A DNA stretch of 64,000 nt from NCBI GenBank assembly GCA_037127315.1, contig JBBBDQ010001270.1, positions 4,467,001-4,531,000 of the forward strand, in the 5' to 3' direction. A program made the translations under genes and the position numbers. The stretch comes from Ascarosepion bandense (taxonomy: Eukaryota; Mollusca; Cephalopoda; Sepiida; Sepiidae). Below the pieces are notes generated by a model. It saw nothing but the letters and a program-made list of their open reading frames with translations. It did not search any database and had not been told where the DNA came from. How positions within the stretch are numbered: position 1 is the stretch's first letter; each line of letters begins with the position of its first letter. Shown piece by piece: positions 34,281 through 44,870 of the stretch.

Positions 34281-35117
34281 GGTACCTCCACTCATTTTCG
34301 ATACCTAAGTTTTAAAATGAAGTTTTAAAAATAAAAACTATTTTTGAAGCTTTTATTTTAACTTTTAATTGAAAGCTAAGTGATTAAATTTACGATTTCC
34401 AGTAAGTAAAATACTTTGGTTTGGTGTATTTCAAACAGAAATTATTTTGATTGAAAACTCAACATTTCAGAGTTTTCTGTTAAAGCATTAAAAACGGTCT
34501 TTTTTTATTTAATCTTTTTATTTGCATATTGACATGTTTCTAAACAAAAGTTAATTCTCATTTTAAAAATCATGCAAAACTAAAATGTACATCTGTGACA
34601 GGTTGTTTAAGGAAAATTAGAAAATTTAAAGTTTAATCCGTTTCGAAACAAGAATGACATGCTTATAGCATGAAACTTAGAATACAAATATTTATTAATC
34701 ACGGCGATCATATTTTTCTAACTCGTTAAGTGACGGATGACAGCCACATGTGTTGACAAGTTAAGTATGTTGACCAGAATTGACATGATTGTCTAAATTT
34801 TTTCCTGTGAGTGAAAAACGTGATCTTTTAATGTCACACATGAAATACCATACTTAAAAAAATAACATTTCTACACACAAAAAAATAAAACTTATGTTTA
34901 AAATCTTTCAGCTTGAAGATTTGTATTAAGCTTTTCAATTTTCTATTAGTAAATACTGTCTTCATTTAATAACCAAACCGCAACAAAGCTTTGGGTAATT
35001 GTAAAATTATTTTTCAAAGTTTATAAATTATTACAATTAAAAAAGAAAGAATGATAACATTTCTTGCAAAAATTAATTTGTTATGGAAAAAAAAAACACT
35101 TTTTCTTCAGACCCCGT

Positions 35118-35435
35118 TCTTAACATTTTTTTAATCATTTCACCCCAAGCAACGCGGTACCATCACGGATGCGTAGGAGGCTACACAAGAGAGTTAAAGT
35201 TTTAGGCAGGAGGAGAGTGAAGACAAAGACGAACCAGCTACAGGGAGTGAAAGAGAAAGGGCAAGAGAAGAATGTGAACACAGAAGTGATGACAGTTGCA
35301 AAGGTAGAGAGAAAGGAAAAGCACAAGATATACGGGGTGATATAGAAAGGGCTGGAGTTAAGTGGATAAGAGATGGGAGTTGACTTTGCTTTAAATTCCT
35401 GGAGGTTGTAGAAAAGCAAGTATATGGAAGGGAGT
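35118..35435 (-). pseudogene. CR1/Jockey-like LINE 3' end, part 1
   Basis: On the minus strand YNLQEFKAKSTPISYPL is followed by the 3' untranslated region and the ATCATTTCACCCCAAGCAA end next to poly(A/T). It continues at 36142 after an insertion. Confidence 0.75.
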
Positions 35436-36141
35436 ATAGTGGGTTATCCGTTCTAGTGAAGTGTAGTCGGGTGTTGAAACAGATTAACTGAATTTGGCCT
35501 CGTTAGTAGATAGCCCACTATAAGTTGTAAAAGGGGTTATAAAACAAGAAAACCAAATTGAGAATAGAAACAACATTTATATAGACACAGATATCAATTA
35601 AGGTTTTTTTACAAATAAAGTAATGTCTTCAGGACGGGTTCAAAGGACGTTAAAATGTTTATAGCAGTAAATGCCGAAAAGAGAGTTTGTGCTTATGTAT
35701 GTGGCAGCGTTTGTCAGTTAGGAATGTCTTTGATGTCTCCTCTCTGTTGGTCGGGGAAGTAGCTCAGGGGACAGCGAAGAAGAAGGTGAGAGAGAAAAGG
35801 GAGACGTGGATAGTGGATCGCTTGACGAGGTCAAGGGACGTGCTAATTATGCTCGTACTTTTTCAACTGACGATTTTTTCTGTGTCGGCTTTTTATTTCG
35901 TCTTTGTGGGTCCCAGCAGGTCATTTGGGAATTCCCACTGTATTTAATTCTGGGCTTCCTATTGGACGATAAATAAAATTCGCGTAGGCTCGCGAAAAGG
36001 AATTTGATATTTAATAATTTTTGGCTTTCTGCCGGAACATATGCGTGGAGCCGTTTTAGCGCAAAGACCAGTTTTGGTCATTTGCTTTCTGAATCTCTGA
36101 GGGCAAACATCCGGTCCCTCGCTTTGCTCGGTATCACCACA
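35436..36141. mobile_element. 706-bp insertion in LINE with GGAGT duplication
   Basis: GGAGT occurs on both sides (35431-35435 and 36142-36146). Joining across it restores the LINE sequence seen uninterrupted at 48640-48690. The ends are imperfectly inverted (TAGTGGGTTATCCG against TGTGGTGATACCG), and the segment ends in CA. It could be a solo LTR or a short non-autonomous DNA element. No gene is called in it. Confidence 0.6.
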
Positions 36142-36325
36142 GGAGTTCCACAGGCGGGAAGCATCAGAAATGAAGCTGATGGAGTAGAATTGTCCGCTGC
36201 CTTTGGTTGATCTAAATGTAAAAGGGTGGGACCTTGTTGCCAGTCTGGTTGCCCGAGTAAATTCTTGTGGAGGAAGCACCAGTGACCTAAGTTCGTCAGA
36301 GCAGAAACTATGAAAATATTTATAA
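36142..36325 (-). pseudogene. CR1/Jockey-like LINE 3' end, part 2
   Basis: The minus strand reads LVPPPQEFTRATRLATRSHP then a frameshift and FYSISFISDASRLWNS, continuing directly into the part at 35118-35435 once the insertion is removed. Confidence 0.75.
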
Positions 36326-36829
36326 AAAGCAATTAAATGCTTATCTAATTAAATACACTTAGTTTAATAGCATTTTTTAAATTTTACTATTTAGAGCAGA
36401 TTTTTGGAAAAAAAAGCTAACTGTTTAAAAAAAAAGATGATTTATATTCCCAAAGGTGTACTGCATTAAAATTAATAAAACAAATTATCTCAACAATCTT
36501 CAATTTATTGAAATTTCCTGAAACTACGAAAAGTTGGGGTAACAGACATAAAAAATATTTTTCCAATATTTTATGAAAATAATGATTTAAAAATAATTCA
36601 TTTGTGAATGAGTCTTGAAAGTTTCATTAAAATTTGACAATTATTTAATTTTTGCAAGAATTTCCAAGTAATTGTGTTTTCACACACACACAAAGAAATC
36701 GTAATAATACATTTATCATAAGTTTCCTAATGATTCATTTATCAGAGTAAACTCTGGTTAAAATTTGGTCATTTTTTTGGACAAAAAAAAAAAATATTTA
36801 CCAAAATTTCGAACTTGTTAGAAAGGATT

Positions 36830-36925
36830 CAGTCAGTGCCATAGTTAAGTACTCGCTTTGAGCGATCATGTCTCGAAAGAGAAATGACTGACTAGGTAGA
36901 AGGTTATCCTGCAGTAGGTTTCCAT
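36830..36925 (-). mobile_element. SINE-A 3' fragment
   Basis: Only the end with CAGTCAGTGCCATA and the hairpin (one mutation in GAGAAATG) is present, then it breaks into AT-rich sequence. Confidence 0.75.
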
Positions 36926-36948
36926 AAAAAAATAAGGATTAAAAAATG

Positions 36949-37064
36949 TTTGTTATTATTAAGAGGAAACCTCAAAGTATTCTTTTAATTTTTTTTCTAT
37001 AAAGGATTAAAAATTTTAAAAAATGATTAAAAATACTTTGAGGTTTCCTCTTAATAATAACAAA
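36949..37064. repeat. 33-bp perfect inverted repeat
   Basis: Arms beginning TTTGTTATTATTAAGAGGAA (about 36949) and ending TTCCTCTTAATAATAACAAA (about 37064) enclose an AT-rich loop of about 47 bp. One arm is part of the AT-rich repeat; the other is an inverted duplicate of it. Confidence 0.85.
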
Positions 37065-37128
37065 TATTTTGACGAAAATTTTGTTAATTTTGGGGGCTTT
37101 TTGTGCTTTTTTTTTAGCGAATTAGTGG

Positions 37129-37434
37129 AGGTGGCTTGTGGCGCAGTGGTTATCGACTCGGAACGAGAAATCGGAGAGTCGAGTTCGAATTCCAGTTGAA
37201 TTCATTGCATTCACTTATTCAAATACCCTTTTGGGAAAGGTATTAATCCGTCTATTCCTTCCAGTTATGGGTTAAATAACAGGACAGATTGGGTTCTATA
37301 GCCTTGGTCGGCAACCTGTCTACCGCAGAAATCAATGGCAACCTACTGCGGGATAATCTTTGCCCAGTCAGTCATGTCTCTTTCGAGACATGATCGCCCC
37401 CAGCGTGTATCACGTATGGTACTTAACTGACTGA
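37129..37434 (+). mobile_element. SINE-A copy, full length
   Basis: It includes an A box (GTGGCGCAGTGGTTATCGAC), a B box (GAGTTCGAATTCC), the body and an intact 3' hairpin. Confidence 0.88.
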
Positions 37435-37744
37435 CCTACAAACACGTGACATTCTCACTTTCAGACAAGAAGTCAACACGTGCATCAACGAAAATTTCGT
37501 TTTCTTTTCCTTTTTCAGGCCATAATAGTAACATTTATCTTTTCGTACTTAACAAAATTCGACATAAGAAAAAAAAAACAGACACTGTTTTTATTTACCG
37601 ACTAAATTATCTTGACACTCATTACACGCATTTATACTAAAACAATTGAGAAATATTGTATACATTTTACTTATTCTTTATCTTACCAGTTTGTCCGATT
37701 CCGATCTATATTTGATCTACATTTGACACCAAACTCACAATTTT

Positions 37745-38075
37745 ACTCAGTATTACTGTTTCATTGTATCGGCATCTTTATTGCCATATTCACGATGTTT
37801 CGTTGTACGCTCCGGCATACTTCAGAAGCTTGAACCCTTTATTTTGATGACTAGGGTATATCATTCTCATTCCATATGCGATGCTACTCCCGGATGTCAT
37901 GTAATTATCTCCCTTTAACTCAATTCTCTAAGTTATTTGTTCAGCACTGTTGTAGCAAGGTATTAAACTCAATACTCTTTCGGTAAAGTCACTGAATCTA
38001 ACCAACGTTTTTATCCTCACATAGCTTAGTGGATAAAAGCATTGATTAGATCCTGTGACTATAGACAAACAGCCA
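37745..38075. mobile_element. SINE-C, minus copy joined head-to-head to a plus 5' piece
   Basis: The minus-strand copy spans 37745-38022 with core CTGAAGTATGCCGGAGCGTA. At about 38022 it meets a plus-strand head (TAGCTTAGTGGATAAAAGCA, to about 38075). The junction is palindromic. Confidence 0.65.
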
Positions 38076-38099
38076 GATTAAAAAATTATACTCATTTTG

Positions 38100-38270
38100 T
38101 TGTTTCCACACTAGATTGACATTGCATTTAAATTTTTGCAGATTAAAGTTGGCTGGAAAGCATGGAGCCGGAAGAGAGTTCCACGCGAGAAGTCTAAGAA
38201 AAGAAGCTGCTAGCTTAGCACAGTTACACCTAGCTAGCGCGACTGTAAATTGAAGAGATCTCGACGCCAG
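38100..38270 (-). pseudogene. CR1/Jockey-like LINE fragment
   Basis: It contains the GAGTTCCACGCGAGAAGTC-type block equivalent to the RLWNSLP region of the LINE, on the minus strand. Strongly decayed. Confidence 0.55.
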
Positions 38271-38273
38271 TCT

Positions 38274-38576
38274 AGTCAGTCAAGTGCCATACGTGATACA
38301 CGCTTGGGGCGATCATGTCTCGAAAGAGACATGACTGACTAGGCAGAACGTTATCCCGCAGTAAGTTGCTATTACTTTCTGCGGTAGACTGGTTGCTGAC
38401 CAAGGCTATAGAACCCAATCTGTCCTGTTATTTAACCCATAACTGGAAGGAAGAGACGGACTAATACCTTTCCCAAGGGTATTTGCGCGTAAGTGAATAC
38501 AGTGGCTTGAACTGGGATTCGAACTCGGCTCCCTTGCTTCCGAGCCGATATCCACTGTACCACAACGCACATCCGC
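38274..38576 (-). mobile_element. SINE-A copy
   Basis: Near full length. A short deletion in the head (GGGAGCCGAGTTCGAATCCC is kept, but part of the anticodon-like region is lost). The 3' hairpin is intact. Confidence 0.87.
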
Positions 38577-38791
38577 CTTACTTACTTTTCCTAATTCACT
38601 TTTTCTTGGGTTGATTAGCCAAAGGGAAGGATTGTTGGGAAAGTCGTCCTTATGGTGTTTTATGGTTTGGAATGCTTGTTTGCTGTTTAATATTCGGACC
38701 CTGGGTTATAATAATTAAAATAAAATTTGTATTGTCCGGATTGGCTTAGGTTCTATAAATTGCATTATGATGTCGGCGGATGTTAAAAGAA

Positions 38792-39097
38792 TGTCAGTCA
38801 GTTAAGTGTCATACGTGAAACACGCTTGGGCGATCATGTCTCGAAAGAGTCATGACTGACTGGGCAGAAGATTATCCCGCAGTAGGTTGCCATTGCTTTC
38901 TGCAGTAGACTGGTTGCCGATCAAGGCTATAGAACCCAACCTGTCCTGTTATTTAACCTATAACTGGAAGGAACAGATGGATTAATACGTTTCCCAAGGG
39001 TATTTGCGCGTAAGTGAATACAATGGCTTCAACTGGGATTCGAACTCGGCTCTCCGGTTTCTCGTTCCGAGCCGATATCCACTGGACCACAACGCCT
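38792..39097 (-). mobile_element. SINE-A copy
   Basis: Near full length, with a single mutation in the hairpin (GAGTCATG). It directly abuts the LINE at 39100. Confidence 0.87.
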
Positions 39098-39099
39098 AG

Positions 39100-39863
39100 T
39101 ACTAAGCTTAAATTCTATAACAAAGAGAATATCCGAACAATTATCATGAAAGTACTTATATAAAAAAAGGCACAAAAATGCAACCTTACTGGAGCCGAGC
39201 GACCAGATCAAGACCAGCAATATTGCTGATTCTTCTTTGGATTTTATCAAGGAGCTCAAGGTAAACAGCAGAGACACCAGGCCATGTGTAGCAGCAATAT
39301 TCTAAACACTGATGAATGGTAGATTTTTTGATATGTAAGGTAGATTCTGGAGAGAAAAAACTGTCTCGCCCCATACATTGAACCGAATTTCTTAGCAGCT
39401 GACCTGGCTATGGATTCAATATAGTCTTTCCAATTCATTTCAGCTTAAAACGTTAACCCGAGAAGGCACAACGAGCCACTTTCAGCCATGTTGATGGAAG
39501 GCAGAGAAGGGTCTCTCAAATGGAAAGAAGTTTAGTTTTGGAGGCATTAAAAGTGACAAGCCATTTTTCTGGCCGAACTAACGACGGTCTCAAGGTAGTT
39601 TTGGACATCAACTGCCATTTTAATCTTGTCGAATTGATCAGCCTTACTATCGTAACATTTCAGCTTGTGGAGAAAATCCTGTCAAAAGCTTTCGAGATGG
39701 CCAATGCTACAGCCCGGGCTTCACCGTTTTTATCTATAGCATGATAGAGCCTGTCCGCAATTATTATCAGTACATCAGCAGTTGACCTATTTTTTGTCTG
39801 AGAAAAGCCCTGCGACGAACCGATTCAGTATTGATTAGGGCCTCTAGAAGTTGGCGAAAAAGA
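39100..39863 (-). pseudogene. CR1/Jockey-like LINE reverse transcriptase, internally deleted
   Basis: On the minus strand, in order: STADVLIIIADRLYHAIDKN and GEARAVALAISKAFDRI (palm motif A), then a gap, NASKTKLLS, NWKDYIESIARSAAKKFGSM, HIKKSTIHQCLEYCCYTWPG and DKIQRRISNIAGLDLVARLQ. The xxDD catalytic motif between motif A and NASKTKLLS is deleted. It is flanked by two minus-strand SINE-A copies. Better preserved than other copies in its RT part, but dead. Confidence 0.85.
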
Positions 39864-40172
39864 TGTCAGTTAAGTGCCATACGTGAAACACGCTTGGGCG
39901 ATCATGTCTCTTTCGAGACATGACTAACTGGGCAGAATATTATCCCGCTGTAGGTTGCCATTGCTTCCTGCGGTAGACTGGTTACCAGCCAAGGCTATAG
40001 AACCAAATCTGTCCTGTTATTTAACCCATAACTGGAAGGAAGAGACGGACTAATACCTTTCCCAAGGGTATTTGCGCGTAAGTGAATGCAATGAATTCAA
40101 CTGGAATTCGAACTCGGCTCCCCGATTTCTTGTTCCGAGCCGATATCCACTGCACCACAACGCTCATCCGCA
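39864..40172 (-). mobile_element. SINE-A copy with flipped hairpin loop
   Basis: Near full length. The 3' hairpin stem is kept but its loop reads in the opposite orientation to all other minus-strand copies (CTCTTTCGAG instead of CTCGAAAGAG). Confidence 0.88.
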
Positions 40173-40319
40173 GCACCACATAGAAGACTTATAACACCAA
40201 TAGTTGGAAGGGTCGGACGGTTCATCGTTATATGTTTTTTTTTTTACGATTTTATAGGAAGGACTGGATTAGCTCAAAAATGTTTCCGAAGACACCATAA
40301 CTCGGCGAGAAGACATGGA

Positions 40320-40690
40320 TGCCAGACCTGTCAAAGGATTTCATGGTGTCCAACGATACAACCCGTTTTTATCTAGAGTATAATAGACGATTTCCCTAAT
40401 TATTGTTTTACAACCTCCAGGAGTTTAAATGTAGGGTCAGTAGACACCTCCTAACACACTAACTCACACCCACTCTCTCCAACTCTCCTTCTATGTACAT
40501 CCTAAGTCATCTATCACCCTCCTTCTGACATTTCCTATACCCAATCTCTCTATGTAACCCCCTGCGCTATAGTGGCAGAGGAATGCCTTGCTTGGGGTGA
40601 CACGATTAAAAAAAAAAGTGCATCAGCAGTTGACTTGGTGAAACGAAAGGCTTATTGCTTGTTTGAGAAAAGTCTCTCTGCGATAAGATA
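40320..40690 (-). pseudogene. CR1/Jockey-like LINE RT fragment, split
   Basis: The bases at 40340-40404 and 40618-40690 correspond to the ISKAFDR to FLRQK region seen at 39690-39840. A LINE 3' end (40405-40617) sits between them on the opposite strand. Confidence 0.6.
40405..40617 (+). mobile_element. LINE 3' end inserted into a LINE
   Basis: It starts at ACAACCTCCAGGAGTTTAAA (YNLQEFK region), runs through CTCTATGTAACCCCCTGCGC and ends CTTGCTTGGGGTGACACGAT followed by poly(A). It is a severely 5'-truncated copy with its poly(A) at the junction, as target-primed insertion produces. Confidence 0.8.
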
Positions 40691-40784
40691 TGATTTTCAT
40701 CTTTCAGTTACTCCTTTAATCATCCCTTTTTTCCTCTTTATTTTCTGTCAACCAGACTTCTATCTTTTGTACGCTTGGGATGAT

Positions 40785-40880
40785 CGTTCTACAGGAGGAT
40801 ATTGAGAATACCATGGAAAGAACATGTAAGTAACTTGGAAGTCTTAAGGAAAATGAAGACAAGGGTGACACTCATAGTCA
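40785..40880 (+). pseudogene. RTE-type LINE fragment
   Basis: FYRRILRIPWKEHVSNLEVL can be read, the WFYRRML...HVSN motif of the RTE family. Confidence 0.65.
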
Positions 40881-41980
40881 GGTACAGCCACTCATTTTCG
40901 ATAACTAACTTTTAAACTGAATTTTTAAAAATAAAAATAAAAAGTTTTCTTGAAAGTTTTATTTTAGCTTTAATTAAAAACTAAATGATGAGATTTACTA
41001 TTTCCTGTAAGCCAGATACTCTAATACTTTTCAAACAAAAATTTATTGATTGGAATCTAAAATTTTGAGATTTTTAAAAATTTTAAAATTTTCCTGCCAT
41101 TTTTGAGCGATTGTTACATTTGTAAACAAAAATTAATTCTCGGTTTTAAAAATAAAATAAACATCTTTGACACATTATTTTTTTTTAAATTAGCAAATTT
41201 AATGTAAATCTGATTTACACAATTATTACTTATTTATAGCATTAAATTTAGAATGAAGCTACTTCTTAAAAACAAAGTTAAAATTTCAGAACCTTTCCCC
41301 CGTATTTGAAATGTGATGACAGCTGGACATATGCGAGATAAGATAAGAGTATGGCGATCACAAGTGACATAACTGTACAATTTTTTCTCCTGTAAGGTGA
41401 AGAAACCGTGAAAGACATGACCTTTTAAAGTACACATAAAAATTACCATACAAAAAAAACTTCAAATACAAAATAAAATTATTTTAAAAATACGATGGCT
41501 TGATGATTTGTATTAAACTTCTCAATTTTCGATTAGTAAATGTAGTCTTCACTTAATAAATTACCGACTTACGTCTACAAGTCGTTGAAATATTTTAAAA
41601 ATATTTTTGAAACTTATTATTATAATTAAAAAAATGAAAACAATTCTTTTAAAATTTCATTATTAATCGATTTTTTTTCTTCAGATTGTAATGTTTTTAA
41701 TTTATATCATTTATTAAAGCAATTAAAAGCTGATCGGATTAAATAATGTCCGAGTATTATTGCATTTTTTCTTTTACTAAATAATTCGGGGCAGATTTTC
41801 GGTAAAAAGGGTTAGTTGTTTAAAATAAATACATGATTTACATTTCCCAATGAGTCCTGCGTTTAATTGATAAAGCCAATTTTGAATACATGTGTGTGTG
41901 AGGGGTAACATTTGCAAAAAATATTTTTGCCATTATTTTTTTAAAAATAATGATTTCAAAAAAATAATAGATGGAAACAT
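40881..41980 (+). mobile_element. Second copy of the AT-rich repeat element
   Basis: It begins CAGCCACTCATTTTCGATAA and follows the order of 34281-35115 and 36340-36600, without the LINE. Its right end is missing or too diverged. Confidence 0.6.
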
Positions 41981-42105
41981 GATTAAGGCTACACACTGGG
42001 CATAAAGTGGGGGATCAGTTTATTACTTCATAACAATATAAAACTGATCCCCCACTAATTACTACTTAATAATATAATACATCTCTTTCTCCTCTAAATA
42101 CAAGT
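41981..42105. other. Short inverted pair around AT-rich DNA
   Basis: GTGGGGGATCAGTTTAT and its inverse (AAACTGATCCCCCAC) form a hairpin at 42006-42056. Confidence 0.7.
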
Positions 42106-42266
42106 CAAATAATAGGACAGATTGGGTTCTATAGCCTTGGTCGGCAACCAGTCTATCGCAGAAAGCAATGGCAACCTACTGCGGGATAATATTCTGCCCA
42201 GTCAGTCATGTCTCTTTCGAGACATGATCGCCCAAGCGTGTATCACGTATGGCACTTAACTGACCT
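42106..42266 (+). mobile_element. SINE-A 3' half
   Basis: It starts at AAATAATAGGACAGATTGGG and ends with the intact hairpin and CACGTATGGCACTTAACTG. Confidence 0.85.
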
Positions 42267-42324
42267 AATTATAGTAATTATCAGAAAGGGACAAAAAAGA
42301 TTTAATTTTCTTGACCTATAAATG

Positions 42325-42475
42325 AGAAAGGATGGCTTGGAGAATTTGATACTCACAGGTTATCTCGAAAGCAAAAGGAGTATTGGGAAGACAGCAGGGC
42401 GGCCACTTGTCAGCTTTTGTGAATCTATGGCGGAACGAAGGTTGGGAATGAAGGAAGGCAAAAGAAAACATTAAC
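42325..42475 (+). pseudogene. RTE-type LINE tail fragment
   Basis: MRKDGLENLILTGYLESKRS and MAERRLGMKEGKRKH match the family tail. No functional part remains. Confidence 0.65.
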
Positions 42476-43183
42476 ACGAAGCAACAAGAAATAGGAGCTT
42501 AAAGAGCGCTATATTTGTCCACACCCTAAGATACCGGTGACAGCAACGTACATGCCTTTTCCTCGATATAAGATACCAAACTAGACGAGTATTAGGCATG
42601 TCGCTTTCTCTGATATTAAATCCGCACCTGGCCAACGGGTTAAAAAAATGAGGCGATAAAATATATTTTCCACGCATCCATAGTCACAGGATAGAAATGA
42701 ATGTCGAGGTTAGGGAAGGAAAGGCTTGTCAATGTCCATGTTATTCCTTAACCCATTCATGACTTGACCGCTCTAAAGTGTTAGTGATTAATAATAGATG
42801 GCGCCACGTCATTTTGTCGCCTGGTTACTCATTTTAGAACGATAAGTGAAAAAACGAAATCTTTTAGAATGAGCGATTTAAATGAAATAAGTCGAAGAAC
42901 CTGAGGGCTGTTCAAAAAAGATTTGATCAGTCATATTTAATACTATTATTTAAAGAACCCTATCTCTCTATGTATGTATATATGCATCTGATTACATCTC
43001 TATCTATCAGCAAACATCGACAAACGTGCCCGTAATAAGGATGGAGTGCCAAAAGGACAGTTTTTACCATGACTTTTTTTTTTACTATTATAATTCATCG
43101 ACAATGTTTATTCGGTTATAAAGTGATTATTAGAATTGAATTTTTATTTTAATCTTTTCATCCCCAAGTAAGGCGAAATCTGC
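42476..43183. other. No recognised gene
   Basis: Unassigned, except for a 25-bp LINE 3'-end remnant on the minus strand near 43150 (CTTTTCATCCCCAAGTAAGG). Confidence 0.4.
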
Positions 43184-43450
43184 TCGGAATGGGGATTCGG
43201 GGAGCCGAGTTCGAATTCCACTTGAATCCATTGCATTCACTTACGAGCAAATATCCTTGGGAAAGGTATTAATCCGTCTCTTCCCTCCAGTTATGGGTTA
43301 AATAATAGAACAGATTGGGTTATGTAGCCTTGGCTGGCAACCAGTATACCGTAGAAAGCAATGGGAACCTACTACGGGAAAATCTTCGACCCAGTCAGTC
43401 ATGTCTCGGAAGAGACATGATCGCCCAAGCGTGTTTCACATATGGCCATT
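43184..43450 (+). mobile_element. SINE-A copy, head truncated, flipped loop
   Basis: It lacks the A box, keeps the B box (GAGTTCGAATTCC) and body, and has the hairpin with an inverted and mutated loop (CTCGGAAGAG in plus sense). It runs directly into Helitron B sequence. Confidence 0.8.
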
Positions 43451-43700
43451 TACTCAGAGGACTTATTTAGCCTTCAAAATTCAGTTCATGACGAAAACAA
43501 TTTATTTGATATCGATACCAGGAAATCAAAATTTGACTTACATCCATTCATTTTTCTTTCAGTCTACGGTTTCGATTTAACTGGAAACAACTATTGCATT
43601 TTAGTCTTTCGTGCCGACGTCCAAAGAGTCTGAGCTCCAGGACCATGGATTGGTTTTAAAGCTTTCATTACACCCGAGCAACGCCGGGCTATACTGCTAG
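43445..43700 (+). mobile_element. Helitron B, 3' part
   Basis: It starts within the body (TTTACTCAGAGGACTTATTT) and ends with CCCGAGCAACGCCGGGC, a spacer and CTAG (43697-43700) before T. The 5' part is replaced by the SINE-A copy. Confidence 0.75.
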
Positions 43701-43875
43701 TATTACTTAGTTCCGCAAGTTTTAATATCTACGGTTAAAATACTCCATGACAGAAAAGAGGGAGAAGAAAAAAGACGGGAGAGAAAAAAAAGAGAGAGGA
43801 GAAAAAACAGAAAAGAGTGAGGAGGAAAAGTGAGAAAAGAGTGAAAGAAAAAGCAAAAAAGAGGGAGTGGTATTA

Positions 43876-44355
43876 GAGTAGATAGATCTAGCTACCGTCC
43901 GGTTCACACTCCACCCACGTCTATTGAACAGGTGAAGAGGCTCATCCCTTGTTCTCTGTTTAGGATGTGGTTTCCGGCTTTCTCTTTTCAAATCTTCTCA
44001 CTTTGTCTTTTTTTTCAATTGGAGTAGATAGATCTATCTATCGCCCGGTTCACACTCCACCCACGTCTATTGAACAGGTTAAGAGGCTCATCCCTTGTTC
44101 CTTGTTTAGGATGTGGTTTCCGGCTTTCTCTTTTCCAATCTTCTCACTTTGTCTTTTTTTTCAATTGGAGTAGATAGATCTATCTATCGCCCGGTTCACA
44201 CTCCACCCATGTCTATTGAACAGGTGTAGAGGCTCATCCCTTGTTCCCTGTTTAGGATGTGGTTTCCGGCTTTCTCTTTTCCAATCTTTTCACTATTGCG
44301 TAGCCCCCTGCACATCAGTGGCGTTACCGCCTTGCTCGGGGTGATACGATTAAAA
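43876..44355 (+). repeat. 146-bp tandem repeat ending in a LINE 3' tail
   Basis: Three units start at 43876, 44022 and 44168 with GAGTAGATAGATCTA. The last runs into GTAGCCCCCTGCACATCAGT, TTGCTCGGGGTGATACGATT and poly(A). One unit with the same tail is at 58990-59195, so this is the LINE 3' region with a variable number of repeats. Confidence 0.9.
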
Positions 44356-44574
44356 AAAATTAAAAGAAAAAAATGTACAATCCAAAATAAGACAAATATT
44401 TTTAAAATTAATCAATAAACACATCCCAAAAAAACTCAGAATTAATCAACTTTTAATAGGAATTCAATAAAATTAAGTTATTAGCTGTACTAGCAATTTA
44501 GAAATTTACATAAAATAAATAAATAAAAAAAGGCCAGAAACCTAAATAACGTACACAATAACATCATTAACAAA
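44356..44574. other. AT-rich, no recognised feature
   Basis: Low-complexity A-rich DNA between a LINE tail and the PLE fragment. Confidence 0.4.
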
Positions 44575-44752
44575 GAATGTACCTGTTGGGACAAAAACAA
44601 ATGCCCGCTTAGCGGACTTAGTAAAACAGAAGGGGTTATTTACAAAGCAGAGATACATGATATAGATGGACAAAGAAGAAAAACATATCTTTGGTCTACC
44701 AAAGACAGTTTTAAAATCAGATGAAACAATCATAAATCTACACTTAAACAGG
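44575..44752 (+). pseudogene. Penelope-like element GIY-YIG endonuclease, part 1
   Basis: Reading NKCPLSGLSKTEGVIYKAEI and HDIDGQRRKTYLWSTKDSFK gives the first half of the GIY-YIG domain that follows the reverse transcriptase in PLEs. The GIY-like VIYKAE is present and the YIG equivalent is altered (YLW). In intact PLEs the enzyme nicks the target. The gene is cut at 44752 by the 5S-like sequence and resumes at about 45195. Confidence 0.75.
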
Positions 44753-44860
44753 GCTTCCGGCCATATCACTTTGAATACACCGGTTCTCGCTCGATCACCG
44801 AAGTTAAGCAACGTTGAGCTTGGTAAGAGTGACCGCTTGGGAATACCAGGTGCTGTAAGC
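44753..44860 (+). pseudogene. 5S rRNA pseudogene
   Basis: Blocks GGCCATATCAC, CACCGGTTCTCG, GATCACCGAAGTTAAGCAAC, GTGACCGCTTGGGAATACCA and GTGCTGTAAGC are those of animal 5S rRNA, followed by a TTTT terminator. It is 108 nt, because about 12 nt of the TTAGTACTTGGATGG segment are missing. It is not a functional 5S gene. A SINE-A head begins 11 bases later. It may be the 5S part of a 5S-tRNA composite SINE or a retrocopy. Confidence 0.85.
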
Positions 44861-44870
44861 GTTTTGTGAC

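Larger units (their letters stand above)
34281..37130 (+). mobile_element. AT-rich repeat element with short inverted ends, interrupted
   Basis: The left end reads ACCTCCACTCATTTTCGATA. The inverse of the right end reads ACCTCCACTAATTCGCTAAA. The internal sequence is matched block by block by 40881-41980 (for example TTGTATTAAGCTTTTCAATT against TTGTATTAAACTTCTCAATT) and partly by 25803-26150. It is interrupted by a LINE tail (35118-36325), itself interrupted, and by a SINE-A piece (36830-36925). No coding content; presumably a non-autonomous DNA transposon of unknown superfamily. Confidence 0.55.

Noticed and set aside
43722..43991. 89-codon frame with FFSLFS-rich segment
   Set aside because: Antisense reading of a purine-rich tract next to a LINE 3' repeat; low complexity.
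44753..44860. Functional 5S rRNA gene
   Set aside because: About 12 nt of a conserved internal segment are missing, and it lies inside a broken PLE gene next to a SINE.
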